From: Sphingomonadales bacterium
GTDB lineage: Bacteria > Pseudomonadota > Alphaproteobacteria > SMXS01
Assembly: GCA_022844405.1 (NCBI GenBank)
Contig: JALHLV010000007.1
Span: 90,218-154,217 of the forward strand
Direction: 5' to 3'
Length of the DNA stretch: 64,000 nt
Position 1 is the first letter of the stretch. Every line of letters starts with the position of its first letter. Shown here in pieces: positions 44,070-52,280 of this stretch. Made by a program: the position numbers and the translations under genes. The notes beneath the pieces are model-generated. The model had not been told where the DNA came from. It worked only from the letters and a program-made list of their open reading frames with translations, and did no database searches.

Positions 44070-45323
44070 CTAGACCGGACGCGCGATCACGTGGCGCTTC
44101 TTGCCCGCCGTCAACTTGATGACGCCGTCGGAGTTCAGTGCGCCCAGATCGAGGATCAACGCCTCGTCCTCCACTTTTGCGTCGTTGACCCTGGCGCCGC
44201 CTCCCTGGATGAGACGCCTGGCTTCGCCGTTCGACGCACTCAGCCCCGCCTGTCTTAGAAGATTGAGGATACCGATACCCTTTTCAAGCGCTGTGCGCTC
44301 GATTTCGATCGTGGGGAGGTCGTCGCCCAGGCCGCCCTGCTCGAAGGTGGTGCGCGCCGTCTCCTCGGCCTGAAGCGCGGCGTCGCGGCCGTGGGCGAGG
44401 GTGGTCGCCTCGGTCGCGAGCACCTTCTTGGCGTCGTTGATGGCCGCGCCGTCGAGCGCGACGAGCCGGTCGATCTCGCCCAGCGGCAGTTCGGTGAACA
44501 GCTTGAGGAAGCGCGCCACGTCGGCATCGTCGGCATTGCGCCAGAACTGCCAGTAGTCGTAGGGCGAGAGCTGCTCGGGGTTGAGCCACACCGCGCCCTG
44601 GGCGGTCTTGCCCATCTTGGCGCCCGAAGCCGTGGTCATCAGCGGCGAGGTCAGGCCGAACAGCTCGGCCTGGTCGACGCGCCGTCCCAGTTCGACGCCA
44701 TTGACGATGTTGCCCCACTGGTCCGAGCCGCCCATTTGTAGGGTGACGTTCATGCGGCGGTTCAACTCGAGGAAGTCGTAGGCCTGCAGGATCATGTAGT
44801 TGAATTCGAGGAAGCTTAGCGGCTGCTCGCGCTCCAGCCGCAGCCTGACGCTGTCGAAGGTCAGCATCCGGTTGACCGAGAAATGCTGGCCGAAGTCGCG
44901 CAGGAACGAGATGTAGTTGATCTGCGACAGCCAGTCGTCGTTGTCGACCATCACCGCGTCGGTCGGCCCGTCGCCGAACGTCAGGAATTTGTCGAACACC
45001 TGCCGGATGCCTGCCTTGTTGGCCGCGATGATCTCCTCGGTCAGCATCTGGCGCGACAGGTCGCGGCCGGTGGGATCGCCGATCTTGGTCGTCCCGCCGC
45101 CCATCAGCACCACCGGCTTGTGGCCCGACTTCTGCAGGTGGCGCAGGATCATGATCTGCAGCAGGCTGCCCACATGCAGGCTGGGCGCCGTGCAGTCGAA
45201 GCCGATATAGGCGGTGACCGGACCCTTGCACAGCGCCGCGTCCAGCCCCTCGAAATCCGTGGCCTGATGCAGGAAACCACGGCCGACGATGGCGCGCAGG
45301 AAGTCTGATTTCGGCTCGGTCAT
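44070..45323 (-). CDS. tyrS: Tyrosyl-tRNA synthetase
   Basis: 417 residues. HIGH-like motif in [20 protein letters not shown]-like KMGKT (Lys236 by my count) in [17 protein letters not shown], and a C-terminal S4 RNA-binding domain ([19 protein letters not shown]). Charges tRNA-Tyr. Starts 62 bp from the divergent anmK. Confidence 0.97.
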   Translation of the reverse strand: MTEPKSDFLRAIVGRGFLHQATDFEGLDAALCKGPVTAYIGFDCTAPSLHVGSLLQIMILRHLQKSGHKPVVLMGGGTTKIGDPTGRDLSRQMLTEEIIAANKAGIRQVFDKFLTFGDGPTDAVMVDNDDWLSQINYISFLRDFGQHFSVNRMLTFDSVRLRLEREQPLSFLEFNYMILQAYDFLELNRRMNVTLQMGGSDQWGNIVNGVELGRRVDQAELFGLTSPLMTTASGAKMGKTAQGAVWLNPEQLSPYDYWQFWRNADDADVARFLKLFTELPLGEIDRLVALDGAAINDAKKVLATEATTLAHGRDAALQAEETARTTFEQGGLGDDLPTIEIERTALEKGIGILNLLRQAGLSASNGEARRLIQGGGARVNDAKVEDEALILDLGALNSDGVIKLTAGKKRHVIARPV

Positions 45324-45385
45324 TGGTGTGCCCGGATGTTAGGGTAGCCGCGAAAACTCGCGGCCCGTACCTAGCACAAGAGCAT

Positions 45386-46510
45386 ATGAGCACAAAGGCG
45401 GAACTCACGGCCATCGGCCTCATGAGCGGTACCTCGCTCGACGGAATCGACGTCGCGCTGCTGCGCACCGACGGTCTGACCGTCGAGCATCTTGGGCCGA
45501 CCTTGTTCGAACCCTACAGCCGCGCCCAGTCCATGCGGCTGAAGATGCTGCTCGACATGGCGGCCGAACAGGGACGCGGCCTGGTAGGCTCGCCCGTCGT
45601 CCACGCCGTCGAGCAGGACCTGACGCGGGCCCATGCCCGCGCGGTCGAGGCGATGCTGGCGAAGGAAGGCCTGGCGGCCGCCGACATCGACCTCGTCGGC
45701 TTTCACGGCCAGACCATCCTGCACCGGCCGGCGGAGCGCTGGACCTGGCAGATCGGCGACGGCGGCCTGCTGGCGGGCGAGCTGGGCATTGCCGTGGTCA
45801 ACGATTTCCGCACCGCCGACGTCGCCGCCGGCGGCCAGGGCGCGCCGCTGGTGCCGCTCTATCATCAGGCGCTGCTGCGCTCGGCCGCGCTGGCGGAGGG
45901 CGACTGGCCTATCGCCATCCTGAACATCGGCGGTGTTTCCAACGTCACCTGGCTGGACCGGGACGGCTCGGTGATCGCCTTCGATACCGGCCCGGGCAAC
46001 GCCCTGATCAACGACTGGCTGAACCGCCATACCGGCGAGGCGCTTGACCGCGACGGCGCAAGGGCCGCCGTGGGCAAGGTCGCCGACGCGGTGGTGCGCG
46101 AGGCGCTGCGGCATCCCTATTTCGGCCAGCCGTTTCCCAAGTCGCTCGACCGCAACGATTTCCCGGTCGGCATGGTCGACGGCATGTCGCTGGAGGACGG
46201 CGCGGCGACGCTGACGGCGGTCACGGTCGCCGCCATCGCCACCAGCCGCGAGGTGCTGCCCGAGGCGCCGGGACGATGGCTGGTCTGCGGCGGCGGCAGG
46301 CACAATCCGGTGATCATGTCGGGGTTGCAGCGCACCTTGCAGGTGCCGGTCGACCCGGTCGAATCCGTGGGATGGCGGGGCGACTTCCTCGAAGCCGAGG
46401 CGTTCGCGTTCCTCGCAGTGAGGTCCATGAAGGGCCTGCCGCTCAGCACGCCCACGACGACCGGCGTGCCCGAGCCGATGACCGGCGGAAAGCTGTTCGC
46501 GCTGGGTTAG
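45386..46510 (+). CDS. anmK: Anhydro-N-acetylmuramic acid kinase
   Basis: 374 residues. Kinase motifs: IGLMSGTSLDGIDVALL, GFHGQTILHRP, AFDTGPGNALINDWL and LVCGGGRHNPVIM. It phosphorylates and opens anhydro-MurNAc during cell-wall recycling. ATG 45386 starts MSTKAELTAIG; upstream in-frame codons overlap tyrS and are not family sequence. Ends 4 bp into the converging vapC. Confidence 0.95.
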   Translation: MSTKAELTAIGLMSGTSLDGIDVALLRTDGLTVEHLGPTLFEPYSRAQSMRLKMLLDMAAEQGRGLVGSPVVHAVEQDLTRAHARAVEAMLAKEGLAAADIDLVGFHGQTILHRPAERWTWQIGDGGLLAGELGIAVVNDFRTADVAAGGQGAPLVPLYHQALLRSAALAEGDWPIAILNIGGVSNVTWLDRDGSVIAFDTGPGNALINDWLNRHTGEALDRDGARAAVGKVADAVVREALRHPYFGQPFPKSLDRNDFPVGMVDGMSLEDGAATLTAVTVAAIATSREVLPEAPGRWLVCGGGRHNPVIMSGLQRTLQVPVDPVESVGWRGDFLEAEAFAFLAVRSMKGLPLSTPTTTGVPEPMTGGKLFALG

Positions 46511-46920
46511 CCGAGTGTCGCTGAAAACGGATTCGAGATGGTGACGCCATTGATGATCTGCCCGTTCTGCATGTCTTCGGAATAGAGCGTCTTGCAGCCT
46601 GAGTTGATCGCGGCGGCGATAATCAGGGCGTCAAAAATTCGATAGCCAAACCGCTCGGCGATAGCCAACGCATCCTCGTGCAACCCAATCGTGACGGGAA
46701 CGATCTGCGGGCACAGCGAGCGTATGGCGCCCAGCGCGGCAGAGACCTCCGGCCATGACATGTCCAATTTGCGGCGCGCCGTGTGCGTGAATTCGTTCAA
46801 AACCTGAACGCTGACGACGCCGCCTTGCGCGAGCGATTCATAGGCGATCCGCCCGCGATGATCAGTGCTGGAGAAGGCGTAGACGACGACGTTCGTATCG
46901 AAGAACGCCTTAGCGTTCAT
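46507..46920 (-). CDS. vapC: PIN-domain toxin (VapC-type)
   Basis: 137 residues of the PIN fold. Acidic residues appear in AFFDTNVVVYAFSSTD, in the VQVLNEFTHTARR segment and in FGYRIFDALIIAAAI, with a further Asp in LYSEDMQNGQ. PIN toxins cut tRNA or other RNA. The start at 46920 overlaps the antitoxin end by 11 bp. The last 4 bp overlap the end of anmK. Confidence 0.85.
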   Translation of the reverse strand: MNAKAFFDTNVVVYAFSSTDHRGRIAYESLAQGGVVSVQVLNEFTHTARRKLDMSWPEVSAALGAIRSLCPQIVPVTIGLHEDALAIAERFGYRIFDALIIAAAINSGCKTLYSEDMQNGQIINGVTISNPFSATLG

Positions 46921-47140
46921 TCGCCTCATCCCGATCAAACTTGAAATCGGCAGGGAAGGGGCGCCTTAGCCGTTGAATGACGCCCAAAGCCCGGTCACGG
47001 GTTCGGTCTCTTGCAATTTCGAAGCTGCGCCCGTTCGTGACGTGAACTTCGATTTCGTCGCCCTCTTTCAATTCCAGCGCTTCGACGACGGCGGAAGGCA
47101 GGCGGATGGCGAGGCTGTTACCCCATTTTGCGACGCGCAT
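46910..47140 (-). CDS. vapB: AbrB-type antitoxin (VapB)
   Basis: 76 residues. The AbrB/MazE DNA-binding fold starts the protein: MRVAKWGNSLAIRLPSAVVE, then ALELKEGDEIEVHV; the C terminus (FPADFKFDRDEANER) is acidic for toxin binding. ATG 47140 is preceded by GGAGG 5 bp upstream, which favours it over the ATG at 47152. Confidence 0.85.
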   Translation of the reverse strand: MRVAKWGNSLAIRLPSAVVEALELKEGDEIEVHVTNGRSFEIARDRTRDRALGVIQRLRRPFPADFKFDRDEANER

Positions 47141-47150
47141 GGCGACCTCC

Positions 47151-47178
47151 ATGATATACGTAGGCAGATGTATATCAT
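47151..47178 (-). promoter_or_regulatory. Operator palindrome of vapBC
   Basis: ATGATATAC (47151-47159) and GTATATCAT (47170-47178) are perfect inverted complements around 10 bp, ending 11 bp upstream of the vapB ATG. The position fits autorepression by the AbrB-type antitoxin. Confidence 0.7.
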
Positions 47179-47199
47179 ATAGGGCGTATTTCTGAAAGA

Positions 47200-47841
47200 T
47201 CACGCCTTCAGGCGCTTGTCCAGGTAGCCGTCCACGGAGCCGATGAGCTGCTCCATGTGGTTCTCGTAGAAGTGGCTGGCGCCGGCAATGGTCACGTAGT
47301 CGACCTTGATGCCCCTTTGCGCCTGCAGCTTCTCGGCCAGCTTGGCGGTGGCTTCCTGGGGGACCACCTCGTCGGCGGTGCCCTGGATGATGATGCCCGA
47401 GGACGGGCAGGGCGCCAGGAAGTTGAAGTCGTACATGCTGGCGGGCGGGGCGACCGAGATGAAGCCCTGGATCTCGGGCCGGCGCATCAGCAGCTGCATG
47501 CCGATCCAGGCGCCAAACGAGAAGCCAGCGATCCAGCAGCTCGGCGCGTCCGGGTTGTAGGTCTGCAGCCAGTCGAGCGCCGAGGCCGCGTCGCTCAATT
47601 CGCCGATGCCGTTGTCGAACTCGCCCTGGCTGCGGCCGACGCCGCGAAAATTGAAGCGCAGCACGGCGAAGCCCCGGCGCGCGAAGGCGTGGAACAGGTG
47701 GTAGACCACCTTGTTGTTCATGGTGCCGCCATGCCGCGGATGCGGGTGCAGGATCAGCGCGATCGGAGCGTTCTTTACCTTCGGCGGTTGATAGCGGCCT
47801 TCAAGTCGGCCGTCCGGGCCAGGAAAGATGACCTCGGGCAT
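47200..47841 (-). CDS. Alpha/beta hydrolase (COG2945-like)
   Basis: 213 residues. The nucleophile elbow is GFSFGAW (WIAGFSFGAWIGMQ), with LHPHPRHGGTMNNKVV near the oxyanion region, and a late Asp (GTADEVVPQEA) and His (GASHFYENH) completing the triad. Small esterase-like family with unknown substrate. Starts 294 bp from the divergent cysteine desulfurase; that gap (47842-48134) shows no gene or recognised site. Confidence 0.88.
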   Translation of the reverse strand: MPEVIFPGPDGRLEGRYQPPKVKNAPIALILHPHPRHGGTMNNKVVYHLFHAFARRGFAVLRFNFRGVGRSQGEFDNGIGELSDAASALDWLQTYNPDAPSCWIAGFSFGAWIGMQLLMRRPEIQGFISVAPPASMYDFNFLAPCPSSGIIIQGTADEVVPQEATAKLAEKLQAQRGIKVDYVTIAGASHFYENHMEQLIGSVDGYLDKRLKA

Positions 47842-48134
47842 TCACAATACTCCCACGCTTGTCTTTCATGTCGGTCACCCGGCGCCAAAACGCATTTGGT
47901 GGCGGTTCAAAAATGCAGTAGAGCCAGCATATTGCTGACGCATCTTGAAGCGCGCGGGAATGGCACTCAGATAACCCGTAACCTGACGACTGCAAGAGGT
48001 TGGCCCCGGCACTTGCCGGAAATCGCAGCGCGGCGTGTTATATAGCATCGACCCTCTGCGAAATGCGAGCATCGGATCATGGCATTGGCTGCAAAACTCC
48101 AATCGGTGGCGCGGGTGTCGGCCCGAGAGGGATC

Positions 48135-49259
48135 ATGACGGCCGGCTTCACCTATCTGGACTACAACGCGACCGCGCCCGTTCGGCCGGAGGCGGCGGCG
48201 GCGGTTGCGGCGGCGTTGGCGCGCGTCGGCAACCCGTCTTCGGTCCACCGGGCGGGCCGAGCCGCACGCGCGGCGGTCGAGACGGCGCGCGCCCGAGTTG
48301 CTGCGCTGGTCTGCGCCAAGCCGTCCGAGGTGGTGTTCACCAGCGGCGGGTCGGAAGCCAACATGGCGGCACTCACCCGCACCGGCGCCGCGCGGCTGAT
48401 CGTTTCCGCCGTCGAGCACGATTCCGTGACCGAGACCGCGGCGGCAAGCGGCCTGCCGGTCCAGATAGTGCCGGTCGATGGCGACGGCGTCGTCGATCTG
48501 GCGGCGCTGGAGCGGCTGCTGGCGGCGATGCCGCGCGACGGCGGCACGCTGGTGTCGCTGATGCTGGCCAACAACGAGACCGGGGTAATCGAGCCGGTCG
48601 CCGAGGCGGCGGCGCTGGCCCGGCGCTACGGCGCGCGGCTGCACTGCGACGCGGTTCAGGCGGCGGGAAAAATTGCATGTGATTTCAACGATTTGGATGC
48701 GGATTATCTCACCTTATCGGCCCACAAGCTGGGCGGGCCGCAGGGGATCGGCGCGCTGGTGGTGCGCGAGGTCTGCGCCGTGGCGCCGCTGGTGCGCGGT
48801 GGTGGCCAGGAGCAGGGCCGGCGCGCCGGCACGGAGAACGTCCCAGGCATCGTCGGTTTCGGCATCGCCGCCGAGCTGGCCGTGTTGCCCAGTGAAATCA
48901 ACATGTTGCGCGATTTATGGGAGGCGCGGGTGAGGGCAGCCGCGCCCGAGGCGGTCATCCTCTCGGCCGGCGCGGCGCGGTTGCCCAACACGAGCTGCGT
49001 CGCCCTGCCGGGTATTGGCAGCGAGACGCAGGTGATGGCGCTCGACCTGGCGGGGATCGGCGTCAGCGCCGGCTCGGCCTGCTCGTCGGGCAAGGTGAAG
49101 GCCTCGCGGGTGCTGGCGGCCATGGGCTGCGACAGGGATCTGGCCGGCTCGGCGATCCGGGTCAGCCTGGGCTGGGCGACGACCGAAGCGGATATGGACC
49201 GGCTGTTCGCGGCCTGGATCGCGCTGCGCGACCGCCTGGCGCGGCGGAGGGCGGGCTAA
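48135..49259 (+). CDS. Cysteine desulfurase (first of a tandem pair)
   Basis: 374 residues, NifS/IscS superfamily. PLP Lys in [11 protein letters not shown], substrate-binding sequence in SGGSEANM, catalytic Cys in [15 protein letters not shown]. Begins [21 protein letters not shown] precedes ATG 48135. It supplies persulfide sulfur for Fe-S or thiolation. The stop (TAA) overlaps the next start as TAATG. It differs from the next gene enough to be a distinct subgroup rather than a recent copy. Confidence 0.93.
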   Translation: MTAGFTYLDYNATAPVRPEAAAAVAAALARVGNPSSVHRAGRAARAAVETARARVAALVCAKPSEVVFTSGGSEANMAALTRTGAARLIVSAVEHDSVTETAAASGLPVQIVPVDGDGVVDLAALERLLAAMPRDGGTLVSLMLANNETGVIEPVAEAAALARRYGARLHCDAVQAAGKIACDFNDLDADYLTLSAHKLGGPQGIGALVVREVCAVAPLVRGGGQEQGRRAGTENVPGIVGFGIAAELAVLPSEINMLRDLWEARVRAAAPEAVILSAGAARLPNTSCVALPGIGSETQVMALDLAGIGVSAGSACSSGKVKASRVLAAMGCDRDLAGSAIRVSLGWATTEADMDRLFAAWIALRDRLARRRAG

Positions 49260-50422
49260 TGGCTTCCGGTATCCAGTTACCGATATATATGGACTACCAG
49301 GCCACTACGCCACTGGATCCCCGCGTTCTCGACACGATGCTGCCATATTTCACGACCCGTTTCGGCAATCCCCATTCCAGCAGCCACAAGTTCGGCTGGG
49401 AGACCGCCGACGCCATCGACAGGGCGCGCGGGCAGGTCGCCGCGCTGATCGGCGCCGGCCCGAAGGAGGTCGTCTTCACCTCAGGCGCCACCGAATCCAA
49501 CAACCTGGCGATCAAGGGTCTGGCGCGATTCTACCGCAAGCACCGCGGCCACATGGTGACCGTCGCGACCGAGCACAAATGCGTGCTGGAATCCTTCGCC
49601 GCCATGGAGCGGGAAGGGATGTCGGTCACGTATCTGCCGGTGCGGTCCGACGGGCTGGTCGATCTGGACGTGTTGCGCGCGGCGATCACCGGCGAGACGC
49701 TGCTGGTATCGGTGATGGCGGTGAACAACGAGATCGGCGTGATCCAGCCGCTCGCCGAGATCGGCGCGATCTGCCGCGAGCGGCGGGTGTTCTTCCATAC
49801 CGACGCGGCGCAGGCCGTCGGCAAGATGCCGCTCGACGTCGAGGCCATGAACATCGACCTGATGAGCATCTCCGGCCACAAGGTGTACGGACCCAAGGGT
49901 ATCGGCGCGCTCTATGTCCGCGCCAGGTCGCGGCTGAAATTCGATCCGATCCTGAGCGGCGGCGGCCAGGAGGGCGGCCTGCGCTCGGGGACGCTGTCGC
50001 CGGCGCTGTGCGCCGGCTTGGGCGCGGCGTGCGCCATCGCCGCCGGCGAAATGGATGGGGAGCGCGAACGGCTGCGGCTTCAGTTCGACCGCTTCGTCGA
50101 CGGCGTCCTGGCGGGCGTGCCGGGCGCGGTGCTGAACGGCGACCGCGAGCAACGCATCCCGGGCAACATCAGCTTCAGCTTTCCCGGCGTCGATGGCGCG
50201 CTGTTGCTGGCCCAGCTCCGCGCGCTGGCGGTGTCGTCGGGCGCGGCCTGCGCCTCGGCGGTCGCCGGGCCGTCCTATGTGCTGCGCGCGCTGGGCGTCG
50301 AGGAACGGCTCGCCCAGGCGACGATCCGCTTCGGCATCGGCCGCTTCACCACCGACGCCGAGATCGACTACGCCGTGGACACGGTGATTCAGAAAGTGAC
50401 CCAGTTGAGAAAGGCGGCATGA
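49259..50422 (+). CDS. Cysteine desulfurase, IscS-like (second of a tandem pair)
   Basis: 387 residues. Conserved sequence includes [49 protein letters not shown] Lys in [10 protein letters not shown], and the catalytic Cys in SSGAACASA, followed by [11 protein letters not shown]. Closer to IscS than the gene before it, though the Cys region reads AACASA where E. coli IscS has SACTSA. Coupled to the ferredoxin by an ATGA overlap. No IscU or IscA scaffold is adjacent. Confidence 0.93.
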   Translation: MASGIQLPIYMDYQATTPLDPRVLDTMLPYFTTRFGNPHSSSHKFGWETADAIDRARGQVAALIGAGPKEVVFTSGATESNNLAIKGLARFYRKHRGHMVTVATEHKCVLESFAAMEREGMSVTYLPVRSDGLVDLDVLRAAITGETLLVSVMAVNNEIGVIQPLAEIGAICRERRVFFHTDAAQAVGKMPLDVEAMNIDLMSISGHKVYGPKGIGALYVRARSRLKFDPILSGGGQEGGLRSGTLSPALCAGLGAACAIAAGEMDGERERLRLQFDRFVDGVLAGVPGAVLNGDREQRIPGNISFSFPGVDGALLLAQLRALAVSSGAACASAVAGPSYVLRALGVEERLAQATIRFGIGRFTTDAEIDYAVDTVIQKVTQLRKAA

Positions 50423-50757
50423 TGCCGAAAATGACCTTCGTCAGCGCCGACGGAAAGACCCGCAAGGAGGTGACCGCCAAGGCCGGGCAGTCGGTGCTGG
50501 AGATCGCCCACGACAACGACGTCGACATCGAGGGGGTGTGCGAGGGCTCCATGGCCTGCTCGACCTGCCATGTGATCGTCGACAAGGCGTTCTACGCCAG
50601 GCTGCCCAGGCCCAGCGAGGACGAGGCCGACATGCTGGACCTGGCGTTCGGCCTGCGGCCCACGTCGCGGCTCGGCTGCCAGATCCTGCTGACCGACGCG
50701 GCCGACGGGCTGGTGGTGCAACTGCCGGGCCGCACCGTCAACATGATGGATGTGTGA
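50419..50757 (+). CDS. 2Fe-2S ferredoxin
   Basis: 112 residues of the adrenodoxin/Fdx type. Cluster ligands are in [14 protein letters not shown] (Cys-x5-Cys-x2-Cys) and a later Cys in SRLGCQILL. Likely an electron carrier for Fe-S assembly with the desulfurases upstream. Starts at ATG 50419 (or 50422) overlapping the desulfurase stop. Confidence 0.94.
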   Translation: MMPKMTFVSADGKTRKEVTAKAGQSVLEIAHDNDVDIEGVCEGSMACSTCHVIVDKAFYARLPRPSEDEADMLDLAFGLRPTSRLGCQILLTDAADGLVVQLPGRTVNMMDV

Positions 50758-51111
50758 ATGGCGGTCAGCGCCGAATACTGCGCCTTCGTGCTGGAGTTGC
50801 TGGAGCCGCTGGGCGGCGTCAGCCTGCGGCGCATGTTCGGCGGCGCCGGCCTGTTCTGCCACGGCGTGATGTTCGGGCTGATCGCCGGAGAGCGGCTGTA
50901 TCTGAAGTCCGGCGACGGCAACCGCGCCGATTTCGAGGACGCCGGCTGCGGCCCGTTCACCTATGCGACGAAGAACGGCGAGCAGGGGATCATGTCGTAT
51001 TACGAGGCGCCCGATTCCCTGTTCGACGAGCCCGACGAGATGCTCGACTGGGCCCGCAAGGCGCTCGACGAGGCGCTCAGGGCCAGCGTGAAGAAGCCAA
51101 AGAAGAAATGA
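50758..51111 (+). CDS. TfoX N-terminal-domain protein
   Basis: 117 residues with the TfoX_N fold: EPLGGVSLRRMFGGAGLFC, GVMFGLIAGERLYLK, and PFTYATKNGEQGIMSYYEAP. The full-length TfoX of competent bacteria has an extra C-terminal domain that is absent here. Role unknown. Starts directly after the ferredoxin stop. Confidence 0.88.
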   Translation: MAVSAEYCAFVLELLEPLGGVSLRRMFGGAGLFCHGVMFGLIAGERLYLKSGDGNRADFEDAGCGPFTYATKNGEQGIMSYYEAPDSLFDEPDEMLDWARKALDEALRASVKKPKKK

Positions 51112-51123
51112 TTCCAATTATTT

Positions 51124-51198
51124 GTCATTCCGGCGAAAGCCGGAACCCAGGAGCGGCAAGGGCTCAGCTCCATGATCCCCTGGGTCCCGGCTTTCGCC
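51124..51198. repeat. Palindromic intergenic repeat pair (CCGGCGAAAGCCGG type)
   Basis: Arm 1 (51124-51150) has GTCATT then the self-complementary CCGGCGAAAGCCGG then AACCCAG. Arm 2 (51180-51198) reads CTGGGTCCCGGCTTTCGCC and is the inverse of arm 1 with one mismatch. Same family as 21691 and 57706. Confidence 0.75.
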
Positions 51199-51260
51199 CA
51201 TAGGCGTCAACTTAACGGGCGGAATCCCTACCATCGGCGAGAGGAGCCGCTTCGCGGCCA

Positions 51261-51359
51261 CCCTCACCCTAACCCTCTCCCCGGCGGGGCGAGGGGACGA
51301 TGCCATTGAGGACGTTCATTTTTTCCCTCTCCCCGCCGGGGAGAGGGCAGGGTGAGGGG
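51261..51359. repeat. Inverted REP-like pair (CCCTCACCC...GGGGAGAGGG type)
   Basis: Arm 1 51261-51297 has CCCTCACCCTAACCCTCTCC and a GCGGGGCGAGGGG tail. Arm 2 51325-51359 has CCCTCTCCCCGCCGGGGAGAG followed by GGCAGGGTGAGGGG. Together they can form a large hairpin, and the motif is common between genes in proteobacterial genomes. Confidence 0.75.
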
Positions 51360-51373
51360 CCTTGGGAATCCGG

Positions 51374-52168
51374 TCAGCGGCCTTCGAACTTCGCCGGGCG
51401 CTTTTCGCGGAAGGCGGTGGTGCCTTCGGTGTAGTCGAAGGTCTTGGACGCGCGGATCTGCAGATTGTATTCCAGCTCGAGCTGCTGATCGTAGCTGTTG
51501 GCCCAGGTGGCGGCGAGCGCCTTGCGGATGAAGGAATAGGCCTTGGTGGGCCCCCTGGCCATGCGCGCGGCCAGTTCCATCACCGTGGGCATCAGCTTGT
51601 CGTCGTCGAGCACCTCGGAGATCATGCCCCAGTCGAGCGCCTTCTCGGCGGGGACGCGCTCGCCCAGCATCATCATCCGGGCGGCGCGGGCCTTGCCGAT
51701 CAGACGGGGCAGGATGAAGGTGCTGCCCGCGTCGGGCACCAGGCCGATATTGATGAACGCTTGCATGAAATACGCCGAGCGCGCGGCATAGACCAGGTCG
51801 CCGGAGATGGCCAGGCTCATGCCGGCGCCGGCCGCGGCGCCGTTGACGGCGGTGATGATCGGCGCCTTCAGGTCGCGCAGGCGCTTCAGCATAGGATGGT
51901 AGTAGACGTCGAGGGTGGCGACCGTGTTGTCGGGATCGTCCGGATCGGCGGGCTTGCGGTTCTTCAGATTGGCGCCGGCGCAGAAGGCGCGGCCTTCGCC
52001 GGTGATCACCACCGCGCGCACCCTGCTGTCGCGGTCCTCCAGGATGCCGAGAACTTCCTTCAGGCTCTGGAGCATGGGCAGGGAGACCGCGTTCATCGCC
52101 TCCGGATCGTTGAGTTTCACGACGGCCACGCCGTCATCGATGTCGAGCGAAACCTTGTCGAATTCCAT
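51374..52168 (-). CDS. Enoyl-CoA hydratase/isomerase (PaaG-like)
   Basis: 264 residues of the crotonase fold. Oxyanion-hole segments are ITGEGRAFCAGANLKNR and AVNGAAAGAGMSLAISGDL. The acidic residue is Asp in NIGLVPDAGSTFILPRLIG, the PaaG-like pattern, rather than the Glu pair of classic hydratases; so isomerase activity is possible. Stands alone; pathway cannot be told from context. Confidence 0.9.
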   Translation of the reverse strand: MEFDKVSLDIDDGVAVVKLNDPEAMNAVSLPMLQSLKEVLGILEDRDSRVRAVVITGEGRAFCAGANLKNRKPADPDDPDNTVATLDVYYHPMLKRLRDLKAPIITAVNGAAAGAGMSLAISGDLVYAARSAYFMQAFINIGLVPDAGSTFILPRLIGKARAARMMMLGERVPAEKALDWGMISEVLDDDKLMPTVMELAARMARGPTKAYSFIRKALAATWANSYDQQLELEYNLQIRASKTFDYTEGTTAFREKRPAKFEGR

Positions 52169-52280
52169 GCCGTCTCTCCCTTGTTTGCTGGCCCCTGCTT
52201 AAAACGGAAGCCGGGCGCGGGCAAGACGGCATCGCGCGCGGCGGGAATGGCCGCGCGCGGTCAGCAGCGACGGGAAGGGA

